This document shows, one piece after another, positions 21,760-32,704 of a DNA stretch of 64,000 bases. The DNA lies in assembly GCA_003439945.1 (NCBI GenBank), contig QVRM01000464.1:124001-188000 (forward strand). The letters run 5' to 3'. Under the pieces are notes generated by a model. That model ran no database searches and was not told the origin of the DNA. It was given only the letters and a program-made list of their open reading frames with translations. Position numbers and translations under genes: made by a program. Each line of letters opens with the position of its first letter. Positions within the stretch are counted from its first letter, which is position 1. This stretch comes from Dermanyssus gallinae (lineage: Eukaryota > Arthropoda > Arachnida > Mesostigmata > Dermanyssidae).

Positions 21760-23230
21760 AATTCCTGCGGGCATTTTCCCGTACGATTTGAACCACATAA
21801 GATGTAAACTCGCGTTATATTGCTCCTGGCCGGCGCCGGAAGAAGAATATTTCGTAGTTCAGCAAATCTTCTGTTTGTTGTCTAATGTTTTGATGTTCAC
21901 TCCCTCTGGCTCTTTCGAGATGTAACGCATTTCCAAGGGCTTGCTTGATATCGACGAGTGAGATGGGTTAAGGAACACGAACGGATACTTGGAAATGCCT
22001 CGGTACCGCTGCTGGGTGCCATCTCGTAGCCGCACATAATTTAACGTCGTTCACCTCCATTTAAGGTGATCCATCTATTGACTCTAGAGGAAAGCATTGC
22101 AGGTCATATATTTGTTGTGGTGGTATGGTGGGTCTGCGAATTGCAGGGTTACGATTTCTTAATGGTGTCTCTGTGAATGCTAGGTATCCTTTGCTCGCTT
22201 CGTTCAAAGCTACAATCATAGACGCCAGTCCTGCCGCCGACTTTTAGACGTTCTTGAAATTAATCCTGCCATTTATCGAGTCGGATGTGTTGGTGGAACT
22301 TGCCACGTACGGCGTTACCCATGCGTGGTGTCTTTACGCAGCCACCCCAGATGAAAAGAAGAGGCTCCTGAATGTCGGACGTATGTCGCTCCGCTTGTTT
22401 CGGAGCCTTCTGAAGGCTGCCTGCTCCAACTCTGCAGTGCTGCCGGCGATGATCCCTACGAGATACCGGCCGGATTGTGGGGTTCCGATTAGAAAAGAAG
22501 GGCCGTCCCATCACAGAACAGTCAAGCTGAGGTACCCAAACTACGAGACCAGGAGTCAACAGAGATCACAGTACAATGCATCCAACAGCATCCTGACATA
22601 GGAACTGAGACAAAAGTAGTCTGCCCTCGAACTCGTCCTATAAAAATTCTACGTAAGCCAGTGAGTCCGCAGGTGGCGGAGTCGCTGGCTAAGGTCCTTT
22701 GGAACATACATACTCATGACGACAATAAAAGCTATGCACTAGCATTTCTTTGTTCCGGGCGGAGCCTTGTCCCGTCAGGGGCGGCCGCCGCCGACATTGG
22801 TGAGATGCTAGCAGGTGTCTTAGATACCCCAAGCCATGGCAATGCTCCGAATCCATGAAGGCCTCTCGTCCTAGGAGCAAAGGACGGATCAATGATACCT
22901 ATTATTGTGCATCCCACACTTGTGGCCTCAAATCTGTATTCGTAATAACACGGGGTTTCCTTTATTAGAGTGCGCTTTGCCCGGACATTTGCTAAATATA
23001 TCAGGTATGTGACAGTATAACGATGATCGTATGAGAGCAGCTTCTGTTAAATGTAACTATGTCGGACTAACCTACATTCTTATGGTCCGATACAGCGCAA
23101 TTAAAACGAGCAGAAAAGGCTTTGGCCACAATAACCCCGGGCACATATACATGTTGGGCTCGGTGATGCTAATGGCTAAGACGTTTTTTTAAGAGTAAGG
23201 CATATTGACAAACTGTAATGTTAGCTATAC
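21760..23230. other. Unrecognised interior of tandem unit A
   Basis: Contains frames of 115 codons (22254-22601) and 65 codons (22661-22858) on plus with several opposed minus frames. All recur in copy B at +2948. Retention of the frames only shows that the duplication is recent. No family recognised. Confidence 0.4.
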
Positions 23231-23241
23231 TCCCCACATTT

Positions 23242-23640
23242 TTAAAGTGGCAGCCCTGGCCACACGGAGGCTGAGCTGGATCCTTCGTTGTATTGTGCAA
23301 AAAAACGCTCCCTGAACATCAAGTTATATAAGCAATATGTTCTGCCTGTTCTACTCTATACCTCGCCGGTGTGGAATCTAGGCTATGTCCGTAACAATAA
23401 CACACTTACTAAGCTTTCTAAGATTTCTCAGGCGTGTTGTGTCTCGCTGCAACATCAATGCAAATTACGTAAAGTGTGAAGATATTGCATCCATGTTAGA
23501 AATAAATGACAAATCCTCGCTTACTCAGATATGTAGGCAGCCTGAGAGAGCGGCAAAGTTTTTCAATATTACCACAACGAGGACTCGCGCTGGGCTCAAT
23601 ATCCCGTCAATAACGGTTGCTAAGAAAACGACTTAACGAC
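23242..23640 (+). pseudogene. LINE RT C-terminal fragment, copy A
   Basis: The reading spans at least three phases: FKVAALATRRLSWILRC, then SLNIKLYKQYVLPVLLYTSPVWNLGY, then, after a frameshift near 23400, RRVVSRCNINANYVKCEDIAS to RTRAGLNIPSITVAKKT. This is the RT thumb and connection region of a CR1/L2-like LINE (LYK-x-YVLPVLLY-x-SPVW block). The same protein is found less broken at 34939-35274 on the minus strand. A shared 3' segment follows, with the FAWR codons and the sequence GGCGAGGTTGT, to about 23760. Confidence 0.8.
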
Positions 23641-23791
23641 GATGTTAATAGGATGTTTGCATGGCGTCTAACTTGTAGGTATAACTACACACAACCTTCC
23701 TCGCAAGCCGCCGGTTTAGGCGAGGTTGTTTTCTTGTAAAGGAGCACTTATCTGTGATTGTAATAAACCCCCTGCTAAAAAATGTGTGAAC

Positions 23792-23792
<1 letters not shown>

Positions 23793-23837
<45 letters not shown>
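23793..23837. repeat. (TA)n microsatellite, copy A
   Basis: About 22 TA units with one CA interruption, directly after the LINE 3' segment. Confidence 0.85.
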
Positions 23838-23841
<4 letters not shown>

Positions 23842-23959
23842 ACGATCACCTCTTAGCAAACAAAAAATTACGTTTGATTTAGATGCGGCCAATTGCAGTT
23901 AACTACTACGATTGGCAAGATATACTTTACTGCAGTTCTACACAGGACTAAAACTGATA

Positions 23960-24476
23960 TGAGGTTTTGTTAGGTTTCCGGCGTTTGCAACTACGCCAGC
24001 AAAGCCGACACTTAATTCGGGCCTCCGCGCCACTGGCTGCACACCATGGCAATGGGTTACGACGGCCCTGGGCGTTGCTGTTACAGTTCTCGTCTCGGTC
24101 ATGTGAAACGTGTAGTCTCTTTGTTGTCTTTGTTGCTCGTAGCTCTGTGGTCTCCGTTCTCGTCATCCGGTCGTCGGTTGAAGGGAGGACAGCTCTCCAC
24201 TTGGGCCGCGATTCGGCCGCGTCGGTGGCGTATTCTGTGCATCTGTGAAGAGTTTGCGGGGCTTACTGTGTGCGACGGAGAGCTGAAATCCAATGGTGCT
24301 CCGACGAGAGAGAGAGCGAGAGAGAGAGAGAGAAAGAGGGGCGAAAAAAGAATAAGAGAGATAGAGTCGGATGGTCGGACATGGCTAGTCCGGTCGGCAC
24401 CCGGCCGTTGTGGGGTCACTACAAGGGCGTGAAAGGGGTGTGTGGGGGGTGAGCGCTGGGGTAAACAAGGACGCAA
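23960..24476. other. GC-richer tail of tandem unit with (GA)n tract
   Basis: A 128-codon plus frame (24046-24432) overlaps frames on both strands. In copy B the equivalent frame has a TGA (near 27162) and a 2-base change in the (GA)n tract, so it is not conserved as coding. Probably non-coding. Confidence 0.45.
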
Positions 24477-24488
24477 TATATATATATA

Positions 24489-24690
24489 CAAGATTTTGAT
24501 TTTAGTATTACCAATGTTGTGGAGGCCTCATCGCGTCGTGTTAATACTGTCTTCCGCTGCTTCATTCTAACGACTCCTCATATGTACATTCGTCTTTATA
24601 AATCTACTGCTTTTGCCAAACTTATTGATTGCCCAATGCATAATGCGCTCCTGTCTGGGAGCCCCATATGATTAAATACAGAAAGTTAGT
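24489..24690 (+). pseudogene. RT thumb fragment, copy B
   Basis: Duplicate of 21541-21740 with a single A-to-T difference seen near 24672. It sits directly after (TA)6 with no upstream RT. Confidence 0.6.
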
Positions 24691-26189
24691 GGAAGGCATC
24701 TAAGACAAATTCCTGCGGGCATTTTCCCGTACGATTTGAACCACATAAGATGTAAACTCGCGTTATATTGCTCCTGGCCGGCGCCGGAAGAAGAATATTT
24801 CGTAGTTCAGCAAATCTTCTGTTTGTTGTCTAATGTTTTGATGTTCACTCCCTCTGGCTCTTTCGAGATGTAACGCATTTCCAAGGGCTTGCTTGATATC
24901 GACGAGTGAGATGGGTTAAGGAACACGAACGGATACTTGGAAATGCATCGGTACCGCTGCTGGGTGCCATCTCGTAGCCGCACATAATTTAACGTCGTTC
25001 ACCTCCATTTAAGGTGATCCATCTATTGACTCTAGAGGAAAGCATTGCAGGTCATATATTTGTTGTGGTGGTATGGTGGGTCTGCGAATTGCAGGGTTAC
25101 GATTTCTTAATGGTGTCTCTGTGAATGCTAGGTATCCTTTGCTCGCTTCGTTCAAAGCTACAATCATAGACGCCAGTCCTGCCGCCGACTTTTAGACGTT
25201 CTTGAAATTAATCCTGCCATTTATCGAGTCGGATGTGTTGGTGGAAGTTGCCACGTACGGCGTTACCCATGCGTGGTGTCTTTACGCAGCCACCCCAGAT
25301 GAAAAGAAGAGGCTCCTGAATGTCGGACGTATGTCGCTCCGCTTGTTTCGGAGCCTTCTGGAGGCTGCCTGCTCCAACTCTGCAGTGCTGCCGGCGATGA
25401 TCCCTACGAGATACCGGCCGGATTGTGGGGTTCCGATTAGAAAAGAAGGGCCGTCCCATCACAGAACAGTCAAGCTGAGGTACCCAAACTACGAGACCAG
25501 GAGTCAACAGAGATCACAGTACAATGCATCCAACAGCATCCTGACATAGGAACTGAGACAAAAGTAGTCTGCCCTCGAACTCGTCCTATAAAAATTCTAC
25601 GTAAGCCAGTGAGTCCGCAGGTGGCGGAGTCGCTGGCTAAGGTCCTTTGGAACATACATACTCATGACGACAATAAAAGCTATGCACTAGCATTTCTTTG
25701 TTCCGGGCGGAGCCTTGTCCCGTCAGGGGCGGCCGCCGCCGACATTGGTGAGATGCTAGCAGGTGTCTTAGATACCCCAAGCCATGGCAATGCTCCGAAT
25801 CCATGAAGGCCTCTCGTCCTAGGAGCAAAGGACGGATCAATGATACCTATTATTGTGCATCCCACACTTGTGGCCTCAAATCTGTATTCGTAATAACACG
25901 GGGTTTCCTTTATTAGAGTGCGCTTTGCCCGGACATTTGCTAAATATATCAGGTATGTGACAGTATAACGATGATCGTATGAGAGCAGCTTCTGTTAAAT
26001 GTAACTATGTCGGACCAACCTACATTCTTATGGTCCGATACAGCGCAATTAAAACGAGCAGAAAAGGCTTTGGCCACAATAACCCCGGGCACATATACAT
26101 GTTGGGCTCGGTGATGCTAATGGCTAAGACGTTTTTTTAAGAGTAAGGCATATTGACAAACTGTAATGTTAGCTATACTCCCCACATTT

Positions 26190-26588
26190 TTAAAGTGGCA
26201 GCCCTGGCCACACGGAGGCTGAGCTGGATCCTTCGTTGTATTGTGCAAAAAAACGCTCCCTGAACATCAAGTTATATAAGCAATATGTTCTGCCTGTTCT
26301 ACTCTATACCTCGCCGGTGTGGAATCTAGGCTATGTCCGTAACAATAACACACTTACTAAGCTTTCTAAGATTTCTCAGGCGTGTTGTGTCTCGCTGCAA
26401 CATCAATGCAAATTACGTAAAGTGTGAAGATATTGCATCCATGTTAGAAATAATTGACAAATCCTCGCTTACTCAGATATGTAAGCAGCCTGAGAGAGCG
26501 GCAAAGTTTTTCAATATTACCACAACGAGGACTCGCGCTGGGCTCAATATCCCGTCAATAACGGTTGCTAAGAAAACGACTTAACGAC
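26190..26588 (+). pseudogene. LINE RT C-terminal fragment, copy B
   Basis: Duplicate of 23242-23640 at +2948, with Asn-to-Ile in EIxDKSS and Arg-to-Lys in ICxQPERAA. Same frameshift as copy A, so the break predates the duplication. Confidence 0.8.
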
Positions 26589-26739
26589 GATGTTAATAGG
26601 ATGTTTGCATGGCGTCTAACTTGTAGGTATAACTACACACAACCTTCCTCGCAAGCCGCCGGTTTAGGCGAGGTTGTTTTCTTGTAAAGGAGCACTTATC
26701 TGTGATTGTAATAAACCCCCTGCTAAAAAATGTGTGAAC

Positions 26740-26740
<1 letters not shown>

Positions 26741-26793
<53 letters not shown>
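26741..26793. repeat. (TA)n microsatellite, copy B
   Basis: Same site as 23793-23837 but longer by several units. Confidence 0.85.
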
Positions 26794-26797
<4 letters not shown>

Positions 26798-27617
26798 ACG
26801 ATCACCTCTTAGCAAACAAAAAATTACGTTTGATTTAGATGCGGCCAATTGCAGTTAACTACTACGATTGGCAAGATATACTTTACTGCAGTTCTACACA
26901 GGACTAAAACTGATATGAGGTTTGTGTTAGGTTTTCCGGCGTTTGCCACTACGCCAGCAAAGCCGACACTTAATTCGGGCCTCCGCGCCACTGGCTGCAC
27001 ACCATGGCAATGGGTTACGACGGCCCTGGGCGTTGCTGTTACAGTTCTCGTCTCGGTCATGTGAAACGTGTAGTCTGTTTGTTGTCTTTGTTGCTCGTAG
27101 CTCTGTGGTCTCCGTTCTCGTCATCCGGTCGTCGGTTGAAGGGAGGACAGCTCTCCACTTGAGCCGCGATTCGGCCGCGTCGGTGGCGTATTCTGTGCAT
27201 CTGTGAAGAGTTTGCGGGGCTTACTGTGTGCGACGGAGAGCTGAAATCCAATGGTGCTCCGACGAGAGAGAGAGCGAGAGAGAGAGAGAGAGAAAGAGGG
27301 GCGAAAAAAGAATAAGAGAGATAGAGTCGGATGGTCGGACATGGCTAGTCCGGTCGGCACCCGGCCGTTGTGGGGTCACTACAAGGGCGTGAAAGGGGTG
27401 TGTGGGGGGTGAGCGCTGGGGTAAACAAGGACGCAAGGAGAGCGTGCGTGTGCTGGGAAGCATGGCGCGGACGACGGCAACGACTATCTCGGCTCATTAG
27501 CTCGGATTAGCGGCAGCAAACGATGACGGTTCAAACCGTCATTAGCGTAATCCCGAAAATCCGCTGTAAGCAGTTTTTACTCTTCCTGTGTCCCTTCGGG
27601 CGCTCTCCCCCTATATA

Positions 27618-27619
27618 TA

Positions 27620-27670
<51 letters not shown>
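27618..27670. repeat. (TC)n(TA)n compound microsatellite
   Basis: CTCTCT repeats run directly into about 16 TA units. Confidence 0.85.
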
Positions 27671-27671
<1 letters not shown>

Positions 27672-27943
27672 TGTCGTTCCTTTTCCTGCTGCCCTTTTGC
27701 GATGCCTCATAACAGAGCCTACCACCTGGTAACACATTGGGCGGTGTCGCAGTGATGAGTGGCGGCGCAGCGTAAGCTCGAGTCATACGCTTATTATGAT
27801 ATATTGTGCATACTGGGTCTCTTGTTATGTATAAGTGCAGGCCAGATGGCCTATTGCGAACGTCATTCATTATGTATATCCTAACCTAAACAATAAATCA
27901 CTATATATATATATTTTTTTTAATTATTATATATATATATATA

Positions 27944-29264
27944 CATATGGTGTTCAAAACGTATCGCGACTTTTGTGTTTTTTCAAAAATTATTCATTTA
28001 TTCATGAATATCTATTTTGTCCCCTTCAAAGTAATCCCCATGAGATATTATACACTTGTGCCAACGGTTTTTCCAATCTTCGAAGCACTTCAAAAAACCA
28101 TTTTTTTTTATCTTGTTCAGCTCCTCCTTCGATGCCGTCTTTATCTCGTCAAGCGTAGCGTAACGTCGTCCTTTCATGGGCCTCTTCAGTTTAGGGAACA
28201 AGAAAAAGTCACAGGGGGCCAGATCTGGGGAATACGGTGGCTGCGGCATCATTAGTGTGTTGTTTTTGGCCAAAAACTCGCGCACAAGCAACGATGTGTG
28301 AGCAGGGGCGTTATCGTGGTGCAAAAGCCAATTTTTGTTCTTCCACAAATCCGGGCGTTTCTGGCGGATTGCTTCGCGCAAATTGCGCATAACTTGCAGG
28401 TAATATTCCTTATTGACCGTTCTACCCTGTGGCAAGAACTCATGATGCACCACGCCCCTGCAATCGAAGAAAACTGTCAGCAAAACTTTCACATTCGACC
28501 GAACTTGGCGCGCTTTTTTCGGTCTTGGTTCGTGCGGCAGCTTCCATTGAGATGATTGAGCTTTGGTTTCCACGTCATAACCATAAACCCACGATTCGTC
28601 ACCAGTTATGACCCTCTGGAGCAAATTTTGGTCGTCGCGGACAGAGTCCAACATCTCATTAGCAATGTTCATGCGATGCTGTTTTTGGTCGCAATTGAGC
28701 AATTTTGGTACGAATTTCGCGGCGACCCGTCTCATGCCCAAATCATTGATAAAAATCGAATGGCACGAGCCAATCGATATGTTTAGGTCCTCAGCAACTT
28801 CTCTAACGGTGATTCGACGATTGGCCAATACCATTTTCTCCACTTCATTAATTTTTTCGTCTGTTGTTGAAGTGCTCGGGCGTCCGGCACGCTCTTCGTC
28901 GTTCACATCTTCTCGGCCTTCTGAGAACATTTTGTACCACCGATAAACGTTGCTTCGGTCCAAGGTAGCTTCTCCGTATGCCACAGTCAACATTCGGAAT
29001 GCATCCGCGCACTTAATTTCGTTTTTCACACAAAATTTGATACAGGTTCTTTGATCCATTTTTTTGAATAGGTAAAAATCGAAGACGATCCAAAACACGT
29101 GCAAGCAAAGCAGCTGTCAACAATTAAGTGAACATTCAAAATGGCCGAGCTTGTCGGCATAAGTGAGAGACATGAGTACCAACATAACGCCACAAAAAAT
29201 CGAAATTCGAATATACGTAACCCGCGAAAATTCAAAAGTCGCGATAACGATTGAACACACCTCG
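27944..29264 (-). mobile_element. Mariner DNA transposon, copy 3 (full length, 1321 bp)
   Basis: Same length and ends as copy 1: CATATGGTG at the low-coordinate edge and CACCTCG at the high edge, both next to TA (27942-27943 and 29265-29266). Both flanks are (TA)n sequence, so it inserted into a TA microsatellite. It is nearly identical to copy 1. Confidence 0.93.
27998..29059 (-). CDS. Mariner transposase, intact (copy 3)
   Basis: 353 codons without interruption. It matches copy 1 except for about three residues I can see: Phe for Leu in CHSIxIND, Asp-Gln for Asn-Pro in VRDxxNLLQ and Arg for Trp in QVxSNV. The catalytic aspartates D154, D249 and D284 are all present, with 34 residues between the last two. 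The ATG at 29059 is preferred over the alternative start at 29104 because the 15 extra residues are encoded by the leader. Alone or with copy 1 it could supply active transposase. Confidence 0.93.
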   Translation of the reverse strand: MDQRTCIKFCVKNEIKCADAFRMLTVAYGEATLDRSNVYRWYKMFSEGREDVNDEERAGRPSTSTTDEKINEVEKMVLANRRITVREVAEDLNISIGSCHSIFINDLGMRRVAAKFVPKLLNCDQKQHRMNIANEMLDSVRDDQNLLQRVITGDESWVYGYDVETKAQSSQWKLPHEPRPKKARQVRSNVKVLLTVFFDCRGVVHHEFLPQGRTVNKEYYLQVMRNLREAIRQKRPDLWKNKNWLLHHDNAPAHTSLLVREFLAKNNTLMMPQPPYSPDLAPCDFFLFPKLKRPMKGRRYATLDEIKTASKEELNKIKKNGFLKCFEDWKNRWHKCIISHGDYFEGDKIDIHE

Positions 29265-29266
29265 TA

Positions 29267-32200
29267 TATATATATATAAGAAGCCAGGCCAATTAAATAT
29301 CTAAGGGAGCAAAAGTTTATTACCTACCTAACATAGCTAAAACGTTGAGGCATTTGCCTGCACAAAGATACTGCACTCTCTAACAACAAAGGCAAGGCCC
29401 CGGTCAAACAGTTGCTTTGATCCATAGAGCGGCAGCCCAGTCGAGGCGTGTTAGGCCGATCCAGTTTGATTGCCTGATAGACGTCTGTGAACTACATTTG
29501 GGATGATACAGCTAAGCAGCAGAAAGCAAAATAGCATATGTAATGCATATGAATCAATGGACAGGACGCAACACAGGATATGGAGCAAGCGATAACCGTG
29601 AATATATCAGCACCTACCTGAAAACAGCATTTAGGACTTTGCTCCTTCGGGTCTCTCTGCTTGGACATACCGGAGACTAAGTCATACAGCTTATACAAAT
29701 GTCATGCGGTCGAAAAACGGTTTTTACGCCTTGCTCGCCTCTTGTCTATAAGCAAAATGTATCTATAAACAAAACATATATAAATATTTGTTGAATACAA
29801 CATGTTTTGTATTGTGTCGACTTAGCTGGTAATGCCCTCTTCTGTACCAAAAACAGCTATTTATCCTGCCTGTATTTGCTATCTAGCAAGCACTCTAACA
29901 ACATATGAGTTATATATTATGTGAAGCTTTTCATTTTCAGATCGCTTTTAAATATGCACACGTAACTGTTAATTTGTTAAATTAGGTGCACTTTTAGGCT
30001 TTTAAGGAAAATTAATGTCATGCTATAACACTTTAATTGCCCTGGTTCGTACGTATATGTATGGAAGTTGTGATATGTTATGCGGGATGCAACAGTGAAA
30101 ATCTTTGCATAATGACACTCACCACCAACTCTCCAGCATTTTAGCAGACTATATACATATCAATAAAACGACATCACCAAACTGGTAGCAAACGTCCCCG
30201 CAATCAAGAAATTCTACTCTGGCTAAAATACGCAGGCCGGCTAGCAGGAATTGGTGTGCTTGGTACGCTCACCGAGGCTCATTAAACGGACAGGTAGACA
30301 GAGGGGATCAATAAGGTAGAGGAGAAAAGGGGGGTGAAGAAACTCAAAGCGAGAGATAGTAAGCTAGGCTTTTCAAAGAGAAATAATCAAAAATAAGAAA
30401 CCAGAAAAAGCTGCAGTAGCCACAACACAGAGCTGAAATATCGGCAATGCAAGCAGCGACCGAAAGCCGTGCCAGCGTAACAAAGATTTCAGGAGGGCTC
30501 TAGAATTACCCCGACTGAGGATGGCCTCAAAGTCTGAACAGTGGCAGAAGACAAACAAAATCACACAGTGACGATCTGCGTGCTTCAAATACGTCCTTCA
30601 AAATACGGGGGCGGCTGATAGTGTGCCCTCAGTGCGGTCACTTCTTTTCCTGTAGCGAAAAGAGCACAGGCGAGGCGCATAGAGCGCTAGAGAGAAGATT
30701 TTCTCATGCTTCCCTTGCACACTGTCGAAAGAATGCCACGCAATTCCAAACCTGAGGGACTGAAGAATGATACGGGCTTCGTAGGTCTGTAAGTCCCACA
30801 CTAGTTGCTGAAAGCTGCTAGCTACGCATGTGCATCATCCACTTCCGAAGCTTCCAATTAAAAATGTTTTCGTTGCAAATACTCACGATCTACTCTGTGC
30901 TCAGGTGGGACTTTTCCGCAACAGCTTGCAGCTATAAATCCGCCGCGAATGAATAGCATATTGCACAGCTTGTTGCATGTGCTCGTAACTCCTTAGATAA
31001 AACACAATCTGTAAATATTCCTAGGCCTGGCAAAGTACATCATTCGCTTATTGTTGTCAATTGTCCGAGGGGCAGCTGAAATAGCTCAGAGGCTGTAGAC
31101 CATTAAATCTGCAGCCTTCATTGCTTGCAGTACCTGCAGGCACACGGTTTACTTGCAGAAGTACCTATACGCATGCTTACTAACTAGGCTAGCGCTAAGT
31201 ACCATGTGCAAGCTCAGGTGTTGTGGACAATCGCAGTCCAGAATGGCAGCTGAGATTTGTGAAGACTCTATGCAACTCGCTGTTTGGCTAATCAGTTATA
31301 AAATGCAAGCTTTTTATGTTAAATGTAAAACTTATCTGCATGTAGAAGGGACCTAAAATGGCGCGGATGACAGATGATATCTGGACGACTTCACTGAGCT
31401 GTGAGCAAATATGAGCCGCACGTAGAAGCAAAAAGCGCAATCCCAAATCTCAGTCAGATCTGTTTAGTAGGCAGACCAGTACAAAGCAAAGTGTAGAATG
31501 TGTCTGAAGCGATTGCCTAACCGGCTACCAGTGAGCGCGTCCAATGCGTTCTATGCAGTATTGCGCACAGACATTGTTGTGACAGTGTCTGTTGCTACGT
31601 TTTGCTTCGGCTGGGGGTGCTTGTAGAGCGCGTGGTGTTGCTCTGTTAGTACCACGAGCGTCACATGCTGTGGTTACGAGGTGTAGACGGATCCGAGCTA
31701 CGAGGGCGCCCAACGTTTCTCCCGCCTCCCGTTGGGGCACGGACGTCCTGCTGTTGTTGCTGTTGGATGCTGCTGCTGCTGGTGCCGCCGCCCCTCCAGC
31801 TGTTTGGGCGCTGGACAGGGCAGTGAGCACGAGCAAGGCGCCGACATGAAACGACTCGTACAAAAACAACCCCCGCTCTGCTGGGCTAGACGACTGCTGC
31901 ACCAGCACCCTATGGAGGCGGTTGGCTGTTGGCAAACAGACGAATAACTCAGCAGCCTACTTTGTATCTTTCTATCTATTTATGCCGGCTGTTGCCGCAG
32001 CCACAGCGATCCGGTCCGGAGTACGAGCAACAGATGACCGCGACATCGCGTGACCAACAGACAGAACAGAGAACAACCATCCGTCAGTATGTTCAGGCTG
32101 TGGCAGCTCAAGCCGTGGCCGCATCTCTGCACTGGTAGGGGTAAAAACATTTCCTACGACGTTATCGCCTACTACGACGTCATCTCAAAGGCAACAGCTC

Positions 32201-32380
32201 AACCTGGGCCTGTTTTTGTGTTAGATGGAGAGAGAGAAAAAATCAAGAACAGCATTTGTGCGCATCCCACACGCAGAGTCGTAAATTATGGCATACATCT
32301 ATATTACAGAGTGTACTAACATGGCTTACAGCAGCCAGACTGAACCATGGACCCGATATGGCACCATTTGCAGAGCATTT
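29267..32380. other. No feature recognised
   Basis: Mostly AT-rich, with short frames only. A 136-codon minus frame at 31525-31935 is Ala/Ser-rich, overlaps plus frames and lies over GCT/GTT-type repeats. I could not assign it. Confidence 0.45.
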
Positions 32381-32391
32381 GCTTTCAAGTG

Positions 32392-32520
32392 TATCTGTGC
32401 GAGGAATTCAAGTATATATATATATATATATATATGCCAGCACAGACGTGCTGAAGTGCCTGCGCGTCGGGTAATAAATGTATGTTGCTTAATGAAATAT
32501 CTGTGCGAGGAAAGCAAGTA
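32392..32520 (+). repeat. Short duplicated segment with (TA)n cores
   Basis: The motif TATCTGTGCGAGGAA-x-x-CAAGTATATA occurs at 32392-32415 and again at 32498-32520, each followed by (TA)n. Between them lies a 53-base segment (32448-32500) that recurs at 33863-33915. Confidence 0.65.
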
Positions 32521-32568
32521 TATATATATATATATATTATATATATATAATATATATATATATATATT

Positions 32569-32665
<97 letters not shown>
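32519..32665. repeat. Long (TA)n array with ATTAT/ATAAT interruptions
   Basis: About 145 bases of TA repeats in which two ATATTATATA/ATATAATATA blocks alternate before an uninterrupted run of more than 80 bases. Confidence 0.85.
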
Positions 32666-32704
32666 ATATAGTATATAAAGACCCTGAAAACAAGTAAGTC
32701 TTGC

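Larger units (their letters stand above)
21541..24476 (+). repeat. Tandem segmental duplication, copy A (about 2.94 kb)
   Basis: It runs from CAAGATTTTG to ACAAGGACGCAA and is repeated almost exactly at 24489-27436. By eye I count roughly a dozen substitutions, a (TA)n length change and a (GA)n length change. The content is an RT thumb fragment (21541-21740), an unrecognised stretch (21760-23230), a LINE 3' piece (23242-23760), (TA)n, and a GC-richer tail (23960-24476). Confidence 0.92.
24489..27436 (+). repeat. Tandem segmental duplication, copy B (about 2.95 kb)
   Basis: A direct-repeat partner of 21541-24476, separated from it by (TA)6. It lacks the left arm of the palindrome, so the breakpoint is the palindrome centre. 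Distinguishing changes from copy A include CTTGAGCC for CTTGGGCC near 27160, which puts a stop in a frame that is open in copy A. Confidence 0.92.

Noticed and set aside
24046..24432. 128-codon frame in tandem unit A as a gene
   Set aside because: The copy in unit B has a stop and a different (GA)n length despite near identity elsewhere.
31525..31935. Minus frame with a signal-peptide-like hydrophobic stretch
   Set aside because: The hydrophobic stretch is not preceded by an in-frame ATG in the right place, and the frame crosses simple repeats.
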